Of a stretch of 64,000 nucleotides of DNA, positions 13,390 to 25,010 are shown one piece after another (position 1 is the first letter of the stretch; each line of letters opens with the position of its first letter). A program made the translations under genes and the position numbers. This stretch comes from Coniella vitis (Eukaryota; Ascomycota; Sordariomycetes; Diaporthales; Schizoparmaceae), in assembly GCA_011317545.1 (NCBI GenBank), contig WUJK01000006.1:2542001-2606000 (forward strand), written 5' to 3'. A model generated the notes under the pieces. The model had not been told where the DNA came from and searched no databases. It saw only the letters and a program-made list of their open reading frames with translations.

Positions 13390-14857
13390 ATGGCCAAGAA
13401 GGGTGGCGCAGGAGGGGACGGAGGGAACAGCAAGAAGGCCCAGGGCCAGGCGCGCAAGGCTGAGGCCGCTGCCAACAAGGCGGCGGCCGAGCACGCCAAG
13501 GTAGCTGCTGTTGAGGATGCAGACTGGGAGAAGGGAGCGAAGAAGGGCAACGCAAAGAAGTGAGTTTCAATGGAATGACTTTCTTTTGTCCTTTTTTTTT
13601 TTATTTTAATATATATAATTATTCTTTCTCTCCTGTGTTTGTGCCTGTACTGATGTTTTATTTCTTCTTGTCTCCTCTTCGTCGTCTGGTTTTGGTTTAT
13701 CTGTCAGGCTCCTTTTGGCTAGCTTGTTTGTGCACTGTTCTTTTCTTTTGGAGGTGCTAGCCTCCGTTTCGTCGTCTTTCTATTGTTGCTTCATATTGGG
13801 CTTGCTGCAGTTCCTCTCTGTGAATCTACTATATTCACTTATAAGTGAAACGCATGCCTTGTTTGGACCAACTGGCTGGCTGGCGGATGGGGATGGCCAT
13901 GCCGTGGTCACCGGTGGCTTGGGCCGGTGTGCTCTTGGGACCGAGGTTTTGCCTTGTGGGGCTACAAGACCGTTGACCGGGTTCTTCTTCCACCGCGATA
14001 TAGCGAGCTTGTTGGGCTGTTTATGGACAGTTACGGCGTGTTGCTGCTGGCCGCTTGGGGGGGTTGAAATGTACAGCTTCAACAGCAGCAGGGAAAAGCA
14101 GGAGTAGGGGGGATCGGAGGGACAATCATGAGCAAGTGCTCCTATCACTTCTCATATATTTATGTATAGTTGGGCGATATCATGCGGCACAACTTGATAT
14201 ATTGATGCAGCGGAGTGCCTTCATTTCTTTTGAATAGTTTTCCATGACTTATTATCGTTTCTCGTTTCCCCACACAACTCACGCATGAAATCCTTGATAC
14301 CGTCTTCATCACTAACCAACCATTGTCGTCCCAACAGAGAAAACACGGAAGCAAAGAAAGCTGAAGCAGCTCGCAAAAAGGCCGAGCGCGACGCAGCACT
14401 CGCCGAAGAAGAAAAGAGCACGCCCGGCCGCTCGGCCCCCAAGAACGCCAAGACCGCCGTCAAAAAGACCAAGGGCATCGACGCGGCCTTTGGCCAACTG
14501 GACGGCGGCAGCGGCAGTCTCGCAGCGCTCAACGCAAGCGGCATCGAAGACGCCATTGACGCGCTGGGGCTCACAGAGTCTGGGACCAATGTCACTGAGA
14601 TTGACAAGCACCCGGAGCGGCGCAAAGCCAAGGCGTACAAAGTCTGGCGCCAGAACAACGTGGAGCGCGAAAAGGAGTTGCAGCGTGAAGGGTTTGCGTA
14701 TAAACGGCGCGAGGATAAGTTGTATGCTGAGTTTCTGGCGTCGCCTGATAACCCAATGAACCAGGTGGCGGCCAAGTACAACACTACACGGGCGGAGATG
14801 GCGGCTATCCAGGCCGAGGAGAAGAGGAAGGTTGAGGAGAGGCTAGGAACAAAGTAG
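13390..14857 (+). CDS. CCDC124/Lso2-family ribosome-associated protein
   Basis: Two exons, 13390-13559 and 14338-14857, encode 229 residues. The protein is very rich in Lys, Ala and Glu. It opens with a short Gly/Lys segment, runs through a long charged helix, and ends with the compact C-terminal domain typical of CCDC124 (formerly DUF1014), including a KAYKVWRQNN segment and a downstream PMNQVAAKYN segment. Family members bind translationally inactive or recovering ribosomes in the cytoplasm; yeast Lso2 is the shorter relative. The donor GTGAGT and the acceptor CCAACAG, with an ACTAAC branch site about 20 nt upstream, join in phase. The 778-nt intron is unusually long for a fungus and T-rich. 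If it is retained, translation stops immediately after the exon (TGA at 13561), leaving about 57 residues. Large frames on the opposite strand are shadows of this compositionally biased gene. Confidence 0.85.
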
Positions 14858-15739
14858 AGAGGTTGGCTGGCGGAAGACAGTAAGCGAGACTGAAGAAGGA
14901 CACAAAAAAAAAGAAAGCATCTTTTATTCGGGCCACTGCGAAGAATAAGACGAAGCTGATGCCCGTCAAGCACGTATGTTTGCCATGGCAAACAGAACAT
15001 TCCATCAAGCCTACCATTGAGCAACAAGGAAAAGTATTCCAAAGCCAAGATGCCGTATTTTCAATGAATTGAGCAAAGGCTGGGGCTCATACGCCTGAAT
15101 GAAAGACTATTATAGTGTCTCTGCAGACAGTCGAATAGGGAGTTTACACAATACGTCTGTATCTGTGGTGGGACAACTGGCGTACATACTTTGAACAATA
15201 CATAAAATACAATTAACCACCCAAATTCAAGCTGGACTTTTTGTTCTGTTTTAACCAATAAGAAACAACCGCCCCCCCTCCAAAAATTACAACGATAAGA
15301 CGCCACTGAGTATTCTTTGGCTTTATGTTACATCAGTTCGTCACACGTTGTGGTTGGAATTTACGCATTGCCCCGTCAGCAGGACAGACGTCGGTGGGGA
15401 ACAAGACTCCATATATTCATCCGTGCTTGCTTTTTGACAGGGCTCGCTTTGGAGGAGTCAAAACTAAGAGGGAAGACGCTGAGGTGGGATCCACTGCACT
15501 GCAGTAGGACCAAAAGTAAAATAAAAGTGAAAAATGAAAAATGAAAAGAAAACAAGTGGCGACAGTTTGGTAGCATCATCTCATCATCTATAAGTGTGGA
15601 TTGTACGTTTGATACAATAGTGAATGGTGTTTGTAGAGACTAGTTGAGGGACTAGGTTCTTGCTTTTGTTATTTGTATTTCAGTCTCTTGCACGCTTTAT
15701 CTCCAGACGAAAAGAGAGAAAAGAGAGAGAAAAGAGGAG
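14858..15739. other. Intergenic, no gene seen
   Basis: An AT-richer spacer between two genes on the same strand. It should hold the 3' UTR of the CCDC124-like gene and the promoter of the HET gene. A purine-rich GAGAAAAGAGAGA tract lies just upstream of the HET start codon. No reading frame here resembles a gene. Confidence 0.6.
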
Positions 15740-18373
15740 ATGTCACTTTGTCAGAAGTGCCGGTCGATACGCATCCCCAAGTTGAATGATGCAGCGGCCG
15801 ATGGCGACGGCGACAGAGGCCACTACGGAGAGGCCAAGCGGCAGTTGGAGAACGGGGGAAATCTGGGAGCGGTGGGAAGCACAGTCGTCCGCCATACGTC
15901 GGTGGGTAGTCTTGCAATGTCCGTTGCGGAGGGGTGTGTGATATGTGGGCTTGTTTGGGAGGGGTTGAGTGAAGAACAAAGGGATGTCGTTGTTGTCGGT
16001 GGTGGTGGTGGTGATTGTGCGGAGTCTGGGCTTGAGGCTGGAACTGAGAATGAGATCGAGGCAGGGACAGTGGCTTTCGAGGGCATTGAATATACTTTGA
16101 GTATGCGATGCTCTGTTTTTGATGGTGAGAGTGATATTAGTTATATTGCGGGAAGAAATGGTGGCCAAGATCGAGGCGGCGGCAGAGGAGTTGCATCTTT
16201 GGACCCCATTGTGGCTAAAATACAATGCAGGCCTGTTGGTGATGACTTGTACGATGTCGAGGACTATAACGTTGTGGGAGGGTGGTTCCGGGCAGAGACG
16301 GGGACGTTTGCTGTTCTTAATCCAATGAGTAGGTTTGCTGTTTTCGCCTTCAAGAAGACGATACTGCGAGAAGGGGACGAACCAATCAGTCTCCTAGCAA
16401 AACTTCACTCTTTGGTGACGGTCGATCTGCTCTATCATCATCAATGAATCAGAACGAATATCGCTGACAATAAGACAGTGTTCCCAGCCAACGAGGTGCC
16501 TGATCTATCTCCAACGACGAACGACCCAAAGTGCTGGAAGACGGTGGCCAGATGGATTCGTCGCTGCCAGTCTCAGCACAAATTGTGCAAAGAGGCCTAT
16601 TACCAGACAGATGCCACATGGATGCCCAAGAGAGTCGTTGACGTCTCGCAGTATACACAGGGCTATATAAGGGTCATCTCGACCGCCACTCTTGCACCAT
16701 CATCATCATCATCATCATCGTCACCGACGCTCGCTCAAACACGCCAAAGCAACCAGTACCTCGCTCTCAGTCACTGCTGGGGCACCACCGCCTTCCTCAC
16801 ATACACAGCAGCCACTGCAGCGGCTTTCAAGCGTGGCATGGCCGTCTCAGCCTTGGCTCAAAATTTCCAAGACGCCATTGCCACGACGCATCGGCTGGGG
16901 TTCCGCTATCTTTGGATCGACTCGCTGTGTATCAAACAAGGCTCACAGGAGGACTGGGCTGAGCAGGCGCCGCAGATGAACAAGGTGTACCGCAACGCTT
17001 TTCTCACCCTGGCGGCTGTGGCATCCAAGAACGCAGAGGGTGGTTTCTTTCGTGACCGTGACCCGCAGAGAGTGAAGCCTTTTCCTGTCCCGAGCAAGGG
17101 CGATGGCAAGGGCGAAGACAAAGAGAGCCACGCTCGAGAGCAGCCGCAGCAGCAGCATCTTGTCATCAAGGCCGACTTTTGGGAAAAGGAAGTGCTCCAG
17201 GCACCGCTGAGCAAGCGGGCGTGGGTGGTCCAGGAACGGCTGCTTGCGCCGCGGAGTCTGTACTTTGGTGAGAGCCAGCTGTACTGGGAGTGTCATGAAT
17301 CGCATGCTTGCGAGGTGTTTCCGGACGGAGTGCCGCGAGCGTTCATATCGGAGATTGAGGATACGCTCGCGAGCGACGCAGCGCCCATCAAGGCTTTTCG
17401 CGGGACGGCCAGCGCTTTAGCAGCGGCAACAAAAGATAGCGACAACGACCACAAGCTGAATGACTCAGACTCTGCGATTAGCCTGGACAATAGTCCTAAG
17501 CACAGCAGCTTTGGTCGATTACAGCCAGGCAATTTCTACGACAACCCTTACGAGGTGTGGAACGAGGTTCTGCATTCCTACGTCAAGTGCGCCCTCACGA
17601 AACCCGAAGACAAGCTCGTTGCCCTCTCGGGGGTGGCCAAGGACTTTGTCGAGGCCCTCTCAGACGATTACCTCGCTGGACTCTGGCGCAAAGATCTCAT
17701 CAGCGGCCTGCTTTGGCATATTGCTCCCCAGAACCTCACGGGGCTGTTTGAGGCAGCGCCAGCGAGGCATAGCATACCGTATAGAGCACCGTCTTGGAGC
17801 TGGGCGTCGGTCGAGTCGCCACATGTACGCGCGCACACAATGCCGCTGCTGGGGCGTATTGTCGACTGTGCCATGGTCGAAGGTGTCAGTGTTGTCCCAA
17901 AGGTACCGGGTGATGGGACTGGACAGGTGAGCCATGCCTGTTTGCGCATGAAGGGATACTTGGTCAAGACACGGCGAAGGCCTGTAAGAATAAGCCAATC
18001 GAGGTCATTTGGCGAATTCCACCCCGATACAAAGGACCTTGTAGGGGATGAGTTTTACTGTTGTCCGCTATTCCAGCATATCCAGGATGATGCAATGTGG
18101 ACTCGTTCAAACGAGCTGAAGGGGTTGGTGCTTGGCGTTTATTCCGAGTCCGAAGAAGATGAAGCAGAGGACAACACGGTTCAGCGGACTTCCTGCGAGA
18201 AATGTGCCGGCAAGAAGGTCTATACCAGAGTCGGAACGTTTGAGAGCGAACAGGGCGACCCATTGCAATTCCTGGGAATGCGAAAGCCTCGTGACTGGGA
18301 GGAGATGGGAGAGGAGAGTGATCACTTGTGGTTTGAGAAGGACCTACAAAAACAGGAATTCTTCATCATATAA
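15740..18373 (+). CDS. HET-domain (heterokaryon incompatibility) protein
   Basis: Two exons, 15740-16328 and 16479-18373, encode 827 residues. The intron 16329-16478 has donor GTAGGT, a CGCTGAC branch site and acceptor ACAG; the junction restores an ATG codon in phase. The N-terminus carries two CxxC pairs (C4/C7 and C66/C69), common ahead of HET domains. The HET domain (PF06985) begins with YLALSHCWG near residue 290 and continues with the YLWIDSLCI and EQAPQMNKVYRNA-type motifs; a FFRDRDP segment follows. A later WAWVQERLLAPR-like segment (here WVVQERLLAPR) also fits the family. HET proteins trigger cell death or restrict growth when genetically different hyphae fuse. A serine run near residue 271 is encoded by a CAT/TCA microsatellite and may vary between strains. 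No obvious partner gene (NLR, ankyrin or SesA-type) is adjacent. Allelic specificity cannot be inferred. Confidence 0.85.
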
Positions 18374-19362
18374 TATAAACCACGGCAGTTTTTCCTTTTC
18401 ATGCCCAGGACGTCTTCTGCGTTGGTGATATTCGAACTCGATATACCGACTTTTCGCTGCCTCGAATTACGAGATGATGCTTCCACAAAAGACAGAGTCT
18501 CACCTATCTGGATCTCGTCTGTAGATACCATTCTGAAAATTGACCGTTTTCCGCAATATAGAGGTGATCAAAGATCATCAATGTTGGAGGTGCTTTTATT
18601 ACCTCCTTATGACAGGCTAGTAGCCCCACAGAACAACAGGATAGAAGCTGTCACACATGTCTTCGATAAAGCCTTGGTAGATGGTTATTGAATCAAATGA
18701 AACAATACACTTTCTGAAAGACCGAAGGGGTTTGAGAAAGAGTGGAGTGGTGCTGTACAGCGAAACTCGAAAGGTTGCGGATGTGGAAGGAAACAATCGC
18801 TTCAGCCTTGCGTGCCCTACAAGAGTGCAAGCATAGCCGAATCCGCTGGTATAGACCAGAACCTACTTGAAGTCATGCTGATTGAACGAAGATACTAGCA
18901 GATCAATTTAGTCACATGCCCGTGTATTTTGTGAAGATGATCTGCCTCCAGCAGCTCAGTGAGAGTACGCTAGAACTGCCGTTGTCCAGCATTTGTTGGC
19001 TTGGGCAACGAGATAAAATCAGAATGGATTTTTGTAAAAGTTTCTCAGGGCCTGAATTAGATCAAAGAGCAATGAACAAGAAATATGACAAGTATTGCCG
19101 TATGTAAATAAAAAGAAAAACTAAAGAAAGGGAACTTGTGATGGTTCCTTGGATTGGTCCCAGCACAAGGAGGCAAATACAACCCTAACCCTTCTCGATT
19201 CGAGTTTGCAATCCGCGCCAACAACCCTTGTCTTGAACTTTTTAAACCCTTTTCTCATCATCCTTTACACAAACCTCGGCGCAAGATTTCACACAGCCAC
19301 CCGCGGATCTGTTTATTTACTCTTGACCTCTCAGACTGTGAGAAGGAGAACATAAGATCCTT
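18374..19362. other. Intergenic, no gene seen
   Basis: Spacer between the HET gene and the next gene on the same strand. The frames present are below 100 codons and resemble nothing known. The last 200 nt, pyrimidine-rich with CCTTTTC-type blocks, probably hold the downstream promoter. Confidence 0.5.
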
Positions 19363-21102
19363 ATGCCTTATCTGGCGCGGGTAATGGGCAGAGGCGCCCC
19401 CCCAGCGTGGGCGCGCCCCAGGACACTCGTGGGCCCGGCCTGCTTCAACCACCCACGAGGACAAGGACGAGGACATGGGCCAGAGGGAGGAGCCCACAAT
19501 TTTTCGACCAGCGACGCTTTGCAGAAACTTATGGGAGGTAAGACGCCGATAGTGAGGAGGACCGAATCAACCGCACCGCCCTCCAGGACCAGCAGCAAGC
19601 CCGATATCCGCGACGACACCAAGAGTCTCGGCCGCAGTAAGCTATCATCAAAGGAGCCGTCACCATGGCCTTTTGCGCCGGTAGTGAGAAGCAGCCAAGT
19701 GCCACAGCCAGCCAGAGAGGCCATCAAGAGGCCTGATCCGCATCATAGGCAGTATGACCCCAGACACCCGACATTCACGCCCACCAAGCACACGGGCACG
19801 GCCAACTTGGGCTTCGAAGACCTTGTCAGAGAGTCCAAGCGGGGGCAAGGAATATCCCGATTCTCCCACCGTAGTTCTTATCCAGACCTTGGTGCCGGCT
19901 CCTCCAGACTACCGCCACCTGGGCCCAATGAGCGCACAAGCACGCGCGTCTTGGGATTCCAAGACTTTGTCAAAGAGGACAAGATGACGGAGCGACAGAC
20001 CAGATATTCCCAGGACAGGGCCCCAAGGCTCAAGGCGGATACACGGCTCCACGATGACTGGCCAAGGCGGGAGGCCAAGCAACGACCGAAGGATGCGCGC
20101 TGGCCGAGCGAAGAGGAGGCGGAATACGAAGCCATCGCGAGAACCATGGGCATGAAACGCAAACGGGTCTTCGACGCACGCATCCGCGCCAAATGCGAGC
20201 GGCGCCAGATTGCAAAAATGTACCAGTTCGCCATGGCCATCATCAGCCCTGGCGTCGAGAGCCTGCGGCGCAAAACCGCGACCTTGCGCCGGCGGAAGGC
20301 GCGTGAACTCTACGGAACCTCGCACGCCAAGAAAGCAGATGTCTTGATGCTGGACAAGCTCATTGCCCAGATCACCGGCATGATTGAGCTGATCCAGATG
20401 GTGGAGGTTGTCATGCTCGAGGTTAGGGCCTACAATGCCGCAGTCAAGGCTACCCAGGCCGTGAGCGCTGCCATTGAAGCCGGCAAGCCGACCTCCGCGG
20501 TGCACCTGCAGCTGTTCTGGGCGCCCAGCCCGCACTCTGCAAAGAGACAATCAACCTGGTTTCCGTCACGGCTACGCAACTGGTGGGAGAAGAACTACCT
20601 CATGACGGTTGACAACAGCTCCAACGAGGAGGCAACAGACGCCAAAACACCGGCCAATAGGTTGCGTCGCCTTGCTTCGGTACCAGTAGATGACCCACGG
20701 TACAAGCCCTACAGATACGCCGTTACGCTTGCGTTGCAGGCCGAGCGCGCCGCAGTGGAGGCGGGGCTTGCCAAATATGAAAAGACAAAGCTTATAATCG
20801 ACATCATGTGGGAACGATGGTCCAATAAATGGGAGGGGTTCAAGCAGTTCCAGCATGAGAAGGCAAAGGCAAGCAGAAGAAAGCAACAGAAGCTGGCCCA
20901 GGCGGCTGTTGCCCCGCTCCAAGAAGACGCGAAACCCTCCACCGAGCCTGCTGAACCGGCAAAAGCGCCCGAGGAACCTGTTGTCCTAGGGGAGAAGACG
21001 GCACGCAGAGAAGCCTTGGTGAACCGGTTGCTGCATGGCCACAAAAACGCCGAGGGCAAAATACGCATCCAGACCGGTCCTAGGACTGTGGTGTGGCGTT
21101 GA
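19363..21102 (+). CDS. Basic protein of unknown function with internal repeat
   Basis: A single uninterrupted frame of 579 residues; I do not recognise the family. The first 50 residues are Arg/Gly-rich with no acidic residue before position 41 and contain a HNFSTS segment, so a mitochondrial leader is possible. Residues 50-250 look disordered and carry a repeat: LGFEDLVRESKRGQGISRFS at 149-168 and LGFQDFVKEDKMTERQTRYS at 197-216, 48 residues apart. From about 250 on the protein is predicted helical and strongly basic, with a hydrophobic helix near 325-372 and Trp-rich segments (FPSRLRNWWEK near 400, IMWERWSNKW near 481). The tail is Pro/Ala/Glu-rich, then basic again. A mitochondrial or nucleic-acid-associated role would fit the charge, but this is inference. 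The ATG at 19363 is the first in frame; an upstream spliced exon cannot be excluded. Confidence 0.7.
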   Translation: MPYLARVMGRGAPPAWARPRTLVGPACFNHPRGQGRGHGPEGGAHNFSTSDALQKLMGGKTPIVRRTESTAPPSRTSSKPDIRDDTKSLGRSKLSSKEPSPWPFAPVVRSSQVPQPAREAIKRPDPHHRQYDPRHPTFTPTKHTGTANLGFEDLVRESKRGQGISRFSHRSSYPDLGAGSSRLPPPGPNERTSTRVLGFQDFVKEDKMTERQTRYSQDRAPRLKADTRLHDDWPRREAKQRPKDARWPSEEEAEYEAIARTMGMKRKRVFDARIRAKCERRQIAKMYQFAMAIISPGVESLRRKTATLRRRKARELYGTSHAKKADVLMLDKLIAQITGMIELIQMVEVVMLEVRAYNAAVKATQAVSAAIEAGKPTSAVHLQLFWAPSPHSAKRQSTWFPSRLRNWWEKNYLMTVDNSSNEEATDAKTPANRLRRLASVPVDDPRYKPYRYAVTLALQAERAAVEAGLAKYEKTKLIIDIMWERWSNKWEGFKQFQHEKAKASRRKQQKLAQAAVAPLQEDAKPSTEPAEPAKAPEEPVVLGEKTARREALVNRLLHGHKNAEGKIRIQTGPRTVVWR

Positions 21103-22244
21103 AAGGTCTGCAACGAGAATAGAAGAACGGGCTTCACGGGTCGATGCATTGTAAATTTTCACTGTACTCTTCTGGGGGCAGCGGCTTTCTTGTACAACAG
21201 CATTCTGGGCGCGAGGATCTTGGTTGTTTAGGGACGACAGGTTACATTGACCAAAGGAGCGTGTGTTCTGTACATTGATAACACACCTTTGAAAATATGA
21301 TACCACTCTTGACTGATGTTGATCTGTACTATTAGTGTAACAACAAGGACGATTAGAGTATGCGTATACCATGTCAACCCCTTTTTTCGGTTTTACTTGT
21401 GGCTTCCTTTCACGGTGTTGACCTTAACAAAGCGGAGAAAGAGAACAGGTTTTCAGTGCACCCCGATTTGACATGGTGACAGCTCATCTTCTCATCTCAA
21501 GCACTGGTAGACATACTTCATGTCCATGAATACAAGAAGATGAGGAACAATTGTTTCGAAACTTGTTAATAGTCACAACCTTGTGGCAGCAGAATTTGAG
21601 GTCCCAGAAGTTCAACAGCTCTTCCTACTCCCACGCTGACACGCAAGACGAATTAAGAAAAAAAAAGAAGAAAAAAAAAAAAGAAAGATGGGAGTTAGAC
21701 CTGGCTTGGATTGGATTTTATATTTTTGATTGACTTCCTTGGTTGGGGATGTTGAGAATGGACCGATACGGTCAATATTGAGGAGTATTATCCCCCCCCC
21801 CCCCTCTTTGATTGGGCCGGATCTCACCTTGCTCTTGTTTCTATGGCGGAGGTTCGATGTTTGTTGTGTTGGCTGGGCCGTGTATGTACTGCACAATGTC
21901 GTTGGCCCTTCTCACAAGGCCACTTTGACGTAACATGTCGTTGATAACGAGAGACTTCACTGTACTGAGAGGAAAACAGATGAGTGGCTGACAGACTCAG
22001 ACGAGAATCAGTTCCAATATACCAACAGGCCTATCACATGGCTCAGATTCATCTTCATTCCAACCAAATGCTTCATCGCTATGCAAGAAGGGTATCCGCA
22101 GAGCCCCAAAAACACAGAGATTCAAAAAACAGAACAGTAGACCACACAAGGATCAAAGTATATCCAAAACAATACAATACCGCCATCCCTCACATGTTAC
22201 AAGACCACCACTGAACAGCTCCCCCCCCAAAAAAAAGACGCAAA
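21103..22244. other. Convergent intergenic region, no gene seen
   Basis: The flanking genes point toward each other, so this segment should mostly hold two 3' UTRs. It contains an A-rich run near 21656-21688 and a poly-C run near 21791-21804. No reading frame looks like a gene. Confidence 0.6.
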
Positions 22245-24094
22245 TCACATGGAATCTTCCATCTGGCGCGAACGAGCCTTGAGAAAGCTGTCCCGCTCAG
22301 GTTTCCCACCCCGCTGCTCGAGGCCCATCCCGCGCTCCACCCACTCCACCGAGCCCATCTCTGTCAGCCGCGACAGGGCACGGAAGAAGGCAAATGCTTC
22401 CTCGTCATTGGCAAACAGTGCGGATCCCTTGAGCTTGAGCGCTTGCTCTTCGGGGTCTTCCATTATGTCCTTGATGACCTGCGACACCTCGGCGCTATCA
22501 GTCTCGTGGGCAGATCCCTTGAGCAGCGACTCGGCAACTTCATCCTTGGAGGTGAAGAGTTCGGTGAGTGGCACAGCGGTCGTGAGAACGAGCTTGGCGT
22601 GCGATTCATAGACGGCGTCGATAAAGGTAATGAATCGCCGCGCGAGATCTCGTTCGCGCAGTGTCATGCCGGGCACCTCCGTGACGACAAACGCATCATA
22701 TGAGCGCGTCAGCTCTATGAAATCGGCTGCTGATTTAGGTTTGCGAATCAGCTCGTCAAAGGTAAACCAGGCGCACCGTCCGCTGACGCGAGGCACAAAA
22801 ATCTCGCGGCCCCAGACGTGCTGGACCTCGGAGTGGGGCTCGGGGTTCTCGGGATCTCCTAGGAAGCGGAACCACTTCTCGGCGTGGTCCGAAGCGTGCG
22901 CGTCGAGCGGGGTGTGGTATACACCGGACGGCGGCCGAGGGATCTTTCGGTAGTCTGTCGGGGAGTCGAGGTTGATAACATGCAGTCTGTTCTTGAGCAG
23001 GTGTATGGCCGGGATGAAGGACTCGCGCTGGATGCCGTTCTTGTAGAGCTCGTCAGGATGTCTGTTGGATGTGGTGACGAGGACAACACCGTGTGACATG
23101 AGAGCCTCCAATAGTCTGCGTTTGAACGTGAAAGTGAGCTTTGGAGATCTTATTTGGCACCTTGGACGGGCTCGTCACAGCCTCAAGGACAAGACAGGGC
23201 CTGCCTACCTTCGCAAAATCATAGCGTCCGCCACATCTGTGCACTGGAACTCATCAAAGCACAACACGTTACCGTGCTCGGCAAGGTCAGCCGCCACCAG
23301 AGGCACACCGTCAATGTCGTTGCCATGCTCCATCTTGACGCGATGTAGGCGCCTGTGCACGTCCTGCATGAAATTGTGGAAATGTATCCTCGTCTTTGAC
23401 CGCACAGACTTGGGCAAGGTGTCGTAAAAGAGATCCATCAGCATCGTCTTGCCGCTACCGACGTCACCGTATAGGTACAGGCCTCGCGGTAAGTGGGTTG
23501 GAATGTCCTTGAGGGCAGCCTTTTTCGACTTGCCGCCTCCAAAGAAGGAGAAGAGCGATTTCGAAGGTTGCAGGTCATCTATACTTGGGTGGACAACAGG
23601 GGGAGCATCATAGTGTCGCAGCTCTTCGTGTAAGCGCTGCAGACTCTGTATTATGCCTCGTTGATGAGGGTCGTTCCTGAGGCGTCCTGTGGCGACTCGG
23701 CGGTCGTACTCCTCGATGGGGCCAATATCTTCGGTGTTGACTGTTTGGCTTGCTGTTAATAGCCGGTCCCATATGCGGGCAAAATGGACGCCTTATTCCC
23801 AAATCGGTCTGAAAACGCACCATTTTCAACAGTAGCTGAAGCAACCGAGGCCGAGCGTCTCTGGCCAGCAGTGAAAACGGCAGGGAGGGCGATGCGAGTA
23901 GGTGTTCGTAGCGAGACCTTGGACTGTGGCTTCTGCTTGCCCAGAGACCTCGCAGAATATGGCGCTGCTGGCGCTGCCGTCGTCTGGAGAAACCTCACAG
24001 GCAGAGAAGCGCGCAGTGGGAGTTGATTCTGAGCAAGGCAGGACGGTTGCGCGGGACGCCGAGGACGGAGCGTGCGGGGGGCGCAGGGGCGCAT
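22245..24094 (-). CDS. AFG1: AFG1/LACE1-family mitochondrial AAA-type ATPase
   Basis: Three exons on the minus strand, 24094-23821, 23752-23209 and 23115-22245, encode 562 residues. Intron 1 (68 nt) has donor GTGCGT and acceptor TTAACAG; intron 2 (93 nt) has donor GTAGGC and acceptor ACGCAG; all phases agree. The N-terminal about 90 residues are Arg/Ala/Ser-rich and almost free of acidic residues, as expected for a mitochondrial targeting peptide. The P-loop reads GDVGSGKT (187-194), the Walker B box VLCFDEFQ (254-261), and a TTSNRHP sensor segment follows in exon 3. These mark the AFG1 family (bacterial ZapE, human LACE1/AFG1L), an inner-membrane-associated ATPase involved in turnover and quality control of respiratory-chain subunits. 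Length and domain order are normal. It is transcribed divergently from the PEBP gene across a 916-bp gap. Confidence 0.9.
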
Positions 24095-25010
24095 CTTTGG
24101 CGGTGGTAAGTTCGAGGTCGAGCAGCAGCGTTTCTTGAGGCGTAGCTATAATTATAAGATACTGCTCTCTCGTGGATAGGGGTGAAGGAGAGTGGTGGTA
24201 GCGACAGAATGGTGAGGTGGTGAGAAGAAGTCGCGCGGTGATGGTCGGTTATCGAGAAGTCCATGGTGTCCCCACCTCGGCATCAAAAGTGTGCGAAGAC
24301 GGCAACGCAATGGTAGCCAGGGGTCGTCTGAAAGAATCCCTGCCATCTGACGTAGCGCGTACTCTTTGTATCATGTTCAGCGGATGTTCCAGGCGCAGAG
24401 CCGCCGAGGAGCCGCCAAGGCTTCGTACAGTATAGCGCCCTTCCACCTGAATTACCACGTAGCGTTGAGCGACAGCGCGCATGAACCGCTGAAAGGACGC
24501 TACTACATAAACACCACAACCTCGCGCGGCTCTTCACGAAGCCAAGAACTTTGACAATTGTTGGAGCTATGCGACACGTGGTATTCCTTAGGATTCTCTG
24601 CCCAGTGATACACTAAAAAAAGGAAAACAGGATGCAGAATGCATTGCCACAACGGTACAAGATAGTATCCAAGCCGTCGGGTCGTTGCATAGCCACATGC
24701 GACTCGGCTTACGCAAGTTGAGTGAGAGGTCGAGGTCCCATCTAGCATTCTTATGATGTCACCCTCTTCCACCAGAATGCTGCGATCTGCACCTGCTTCC
24801 GCTGCGAAACCACGTCGTCGTCTTCGTTCTTGTGAAGCTTGCAGGCTACTTTGCGATTTCGACATGGACTTTTCACCTGTTGTAAAACATACAAAACCCC
24901 AGTGAAGTAACAGTAGCGGCCAAAAGCCACCACCAAACCACAGCAAGCCACCCGTGTTTTGACGACACTCTCCACAACAATCATATACATGATATATTGC
25001 AAAGCCCGCG
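24095..25010. promoter_or_regulatory. Divergent promoter region of AFG1 and PEBP genes
   Basis: This gap separates the start codons of two divergently transcribed genes, so it must hold both promoters and 5' leaders. I see no convincing coding sequence and no binding site I can name with confidence. Confidence 0.5.

Noticed and set aside
14221..15048. Minus-strand frame of 275 codons
   Set aside because: It is antisense to exon 2 of the CCDC124-like gene, and its Ala/Ser/Leu-rich translation follows from the coding-strand bias.
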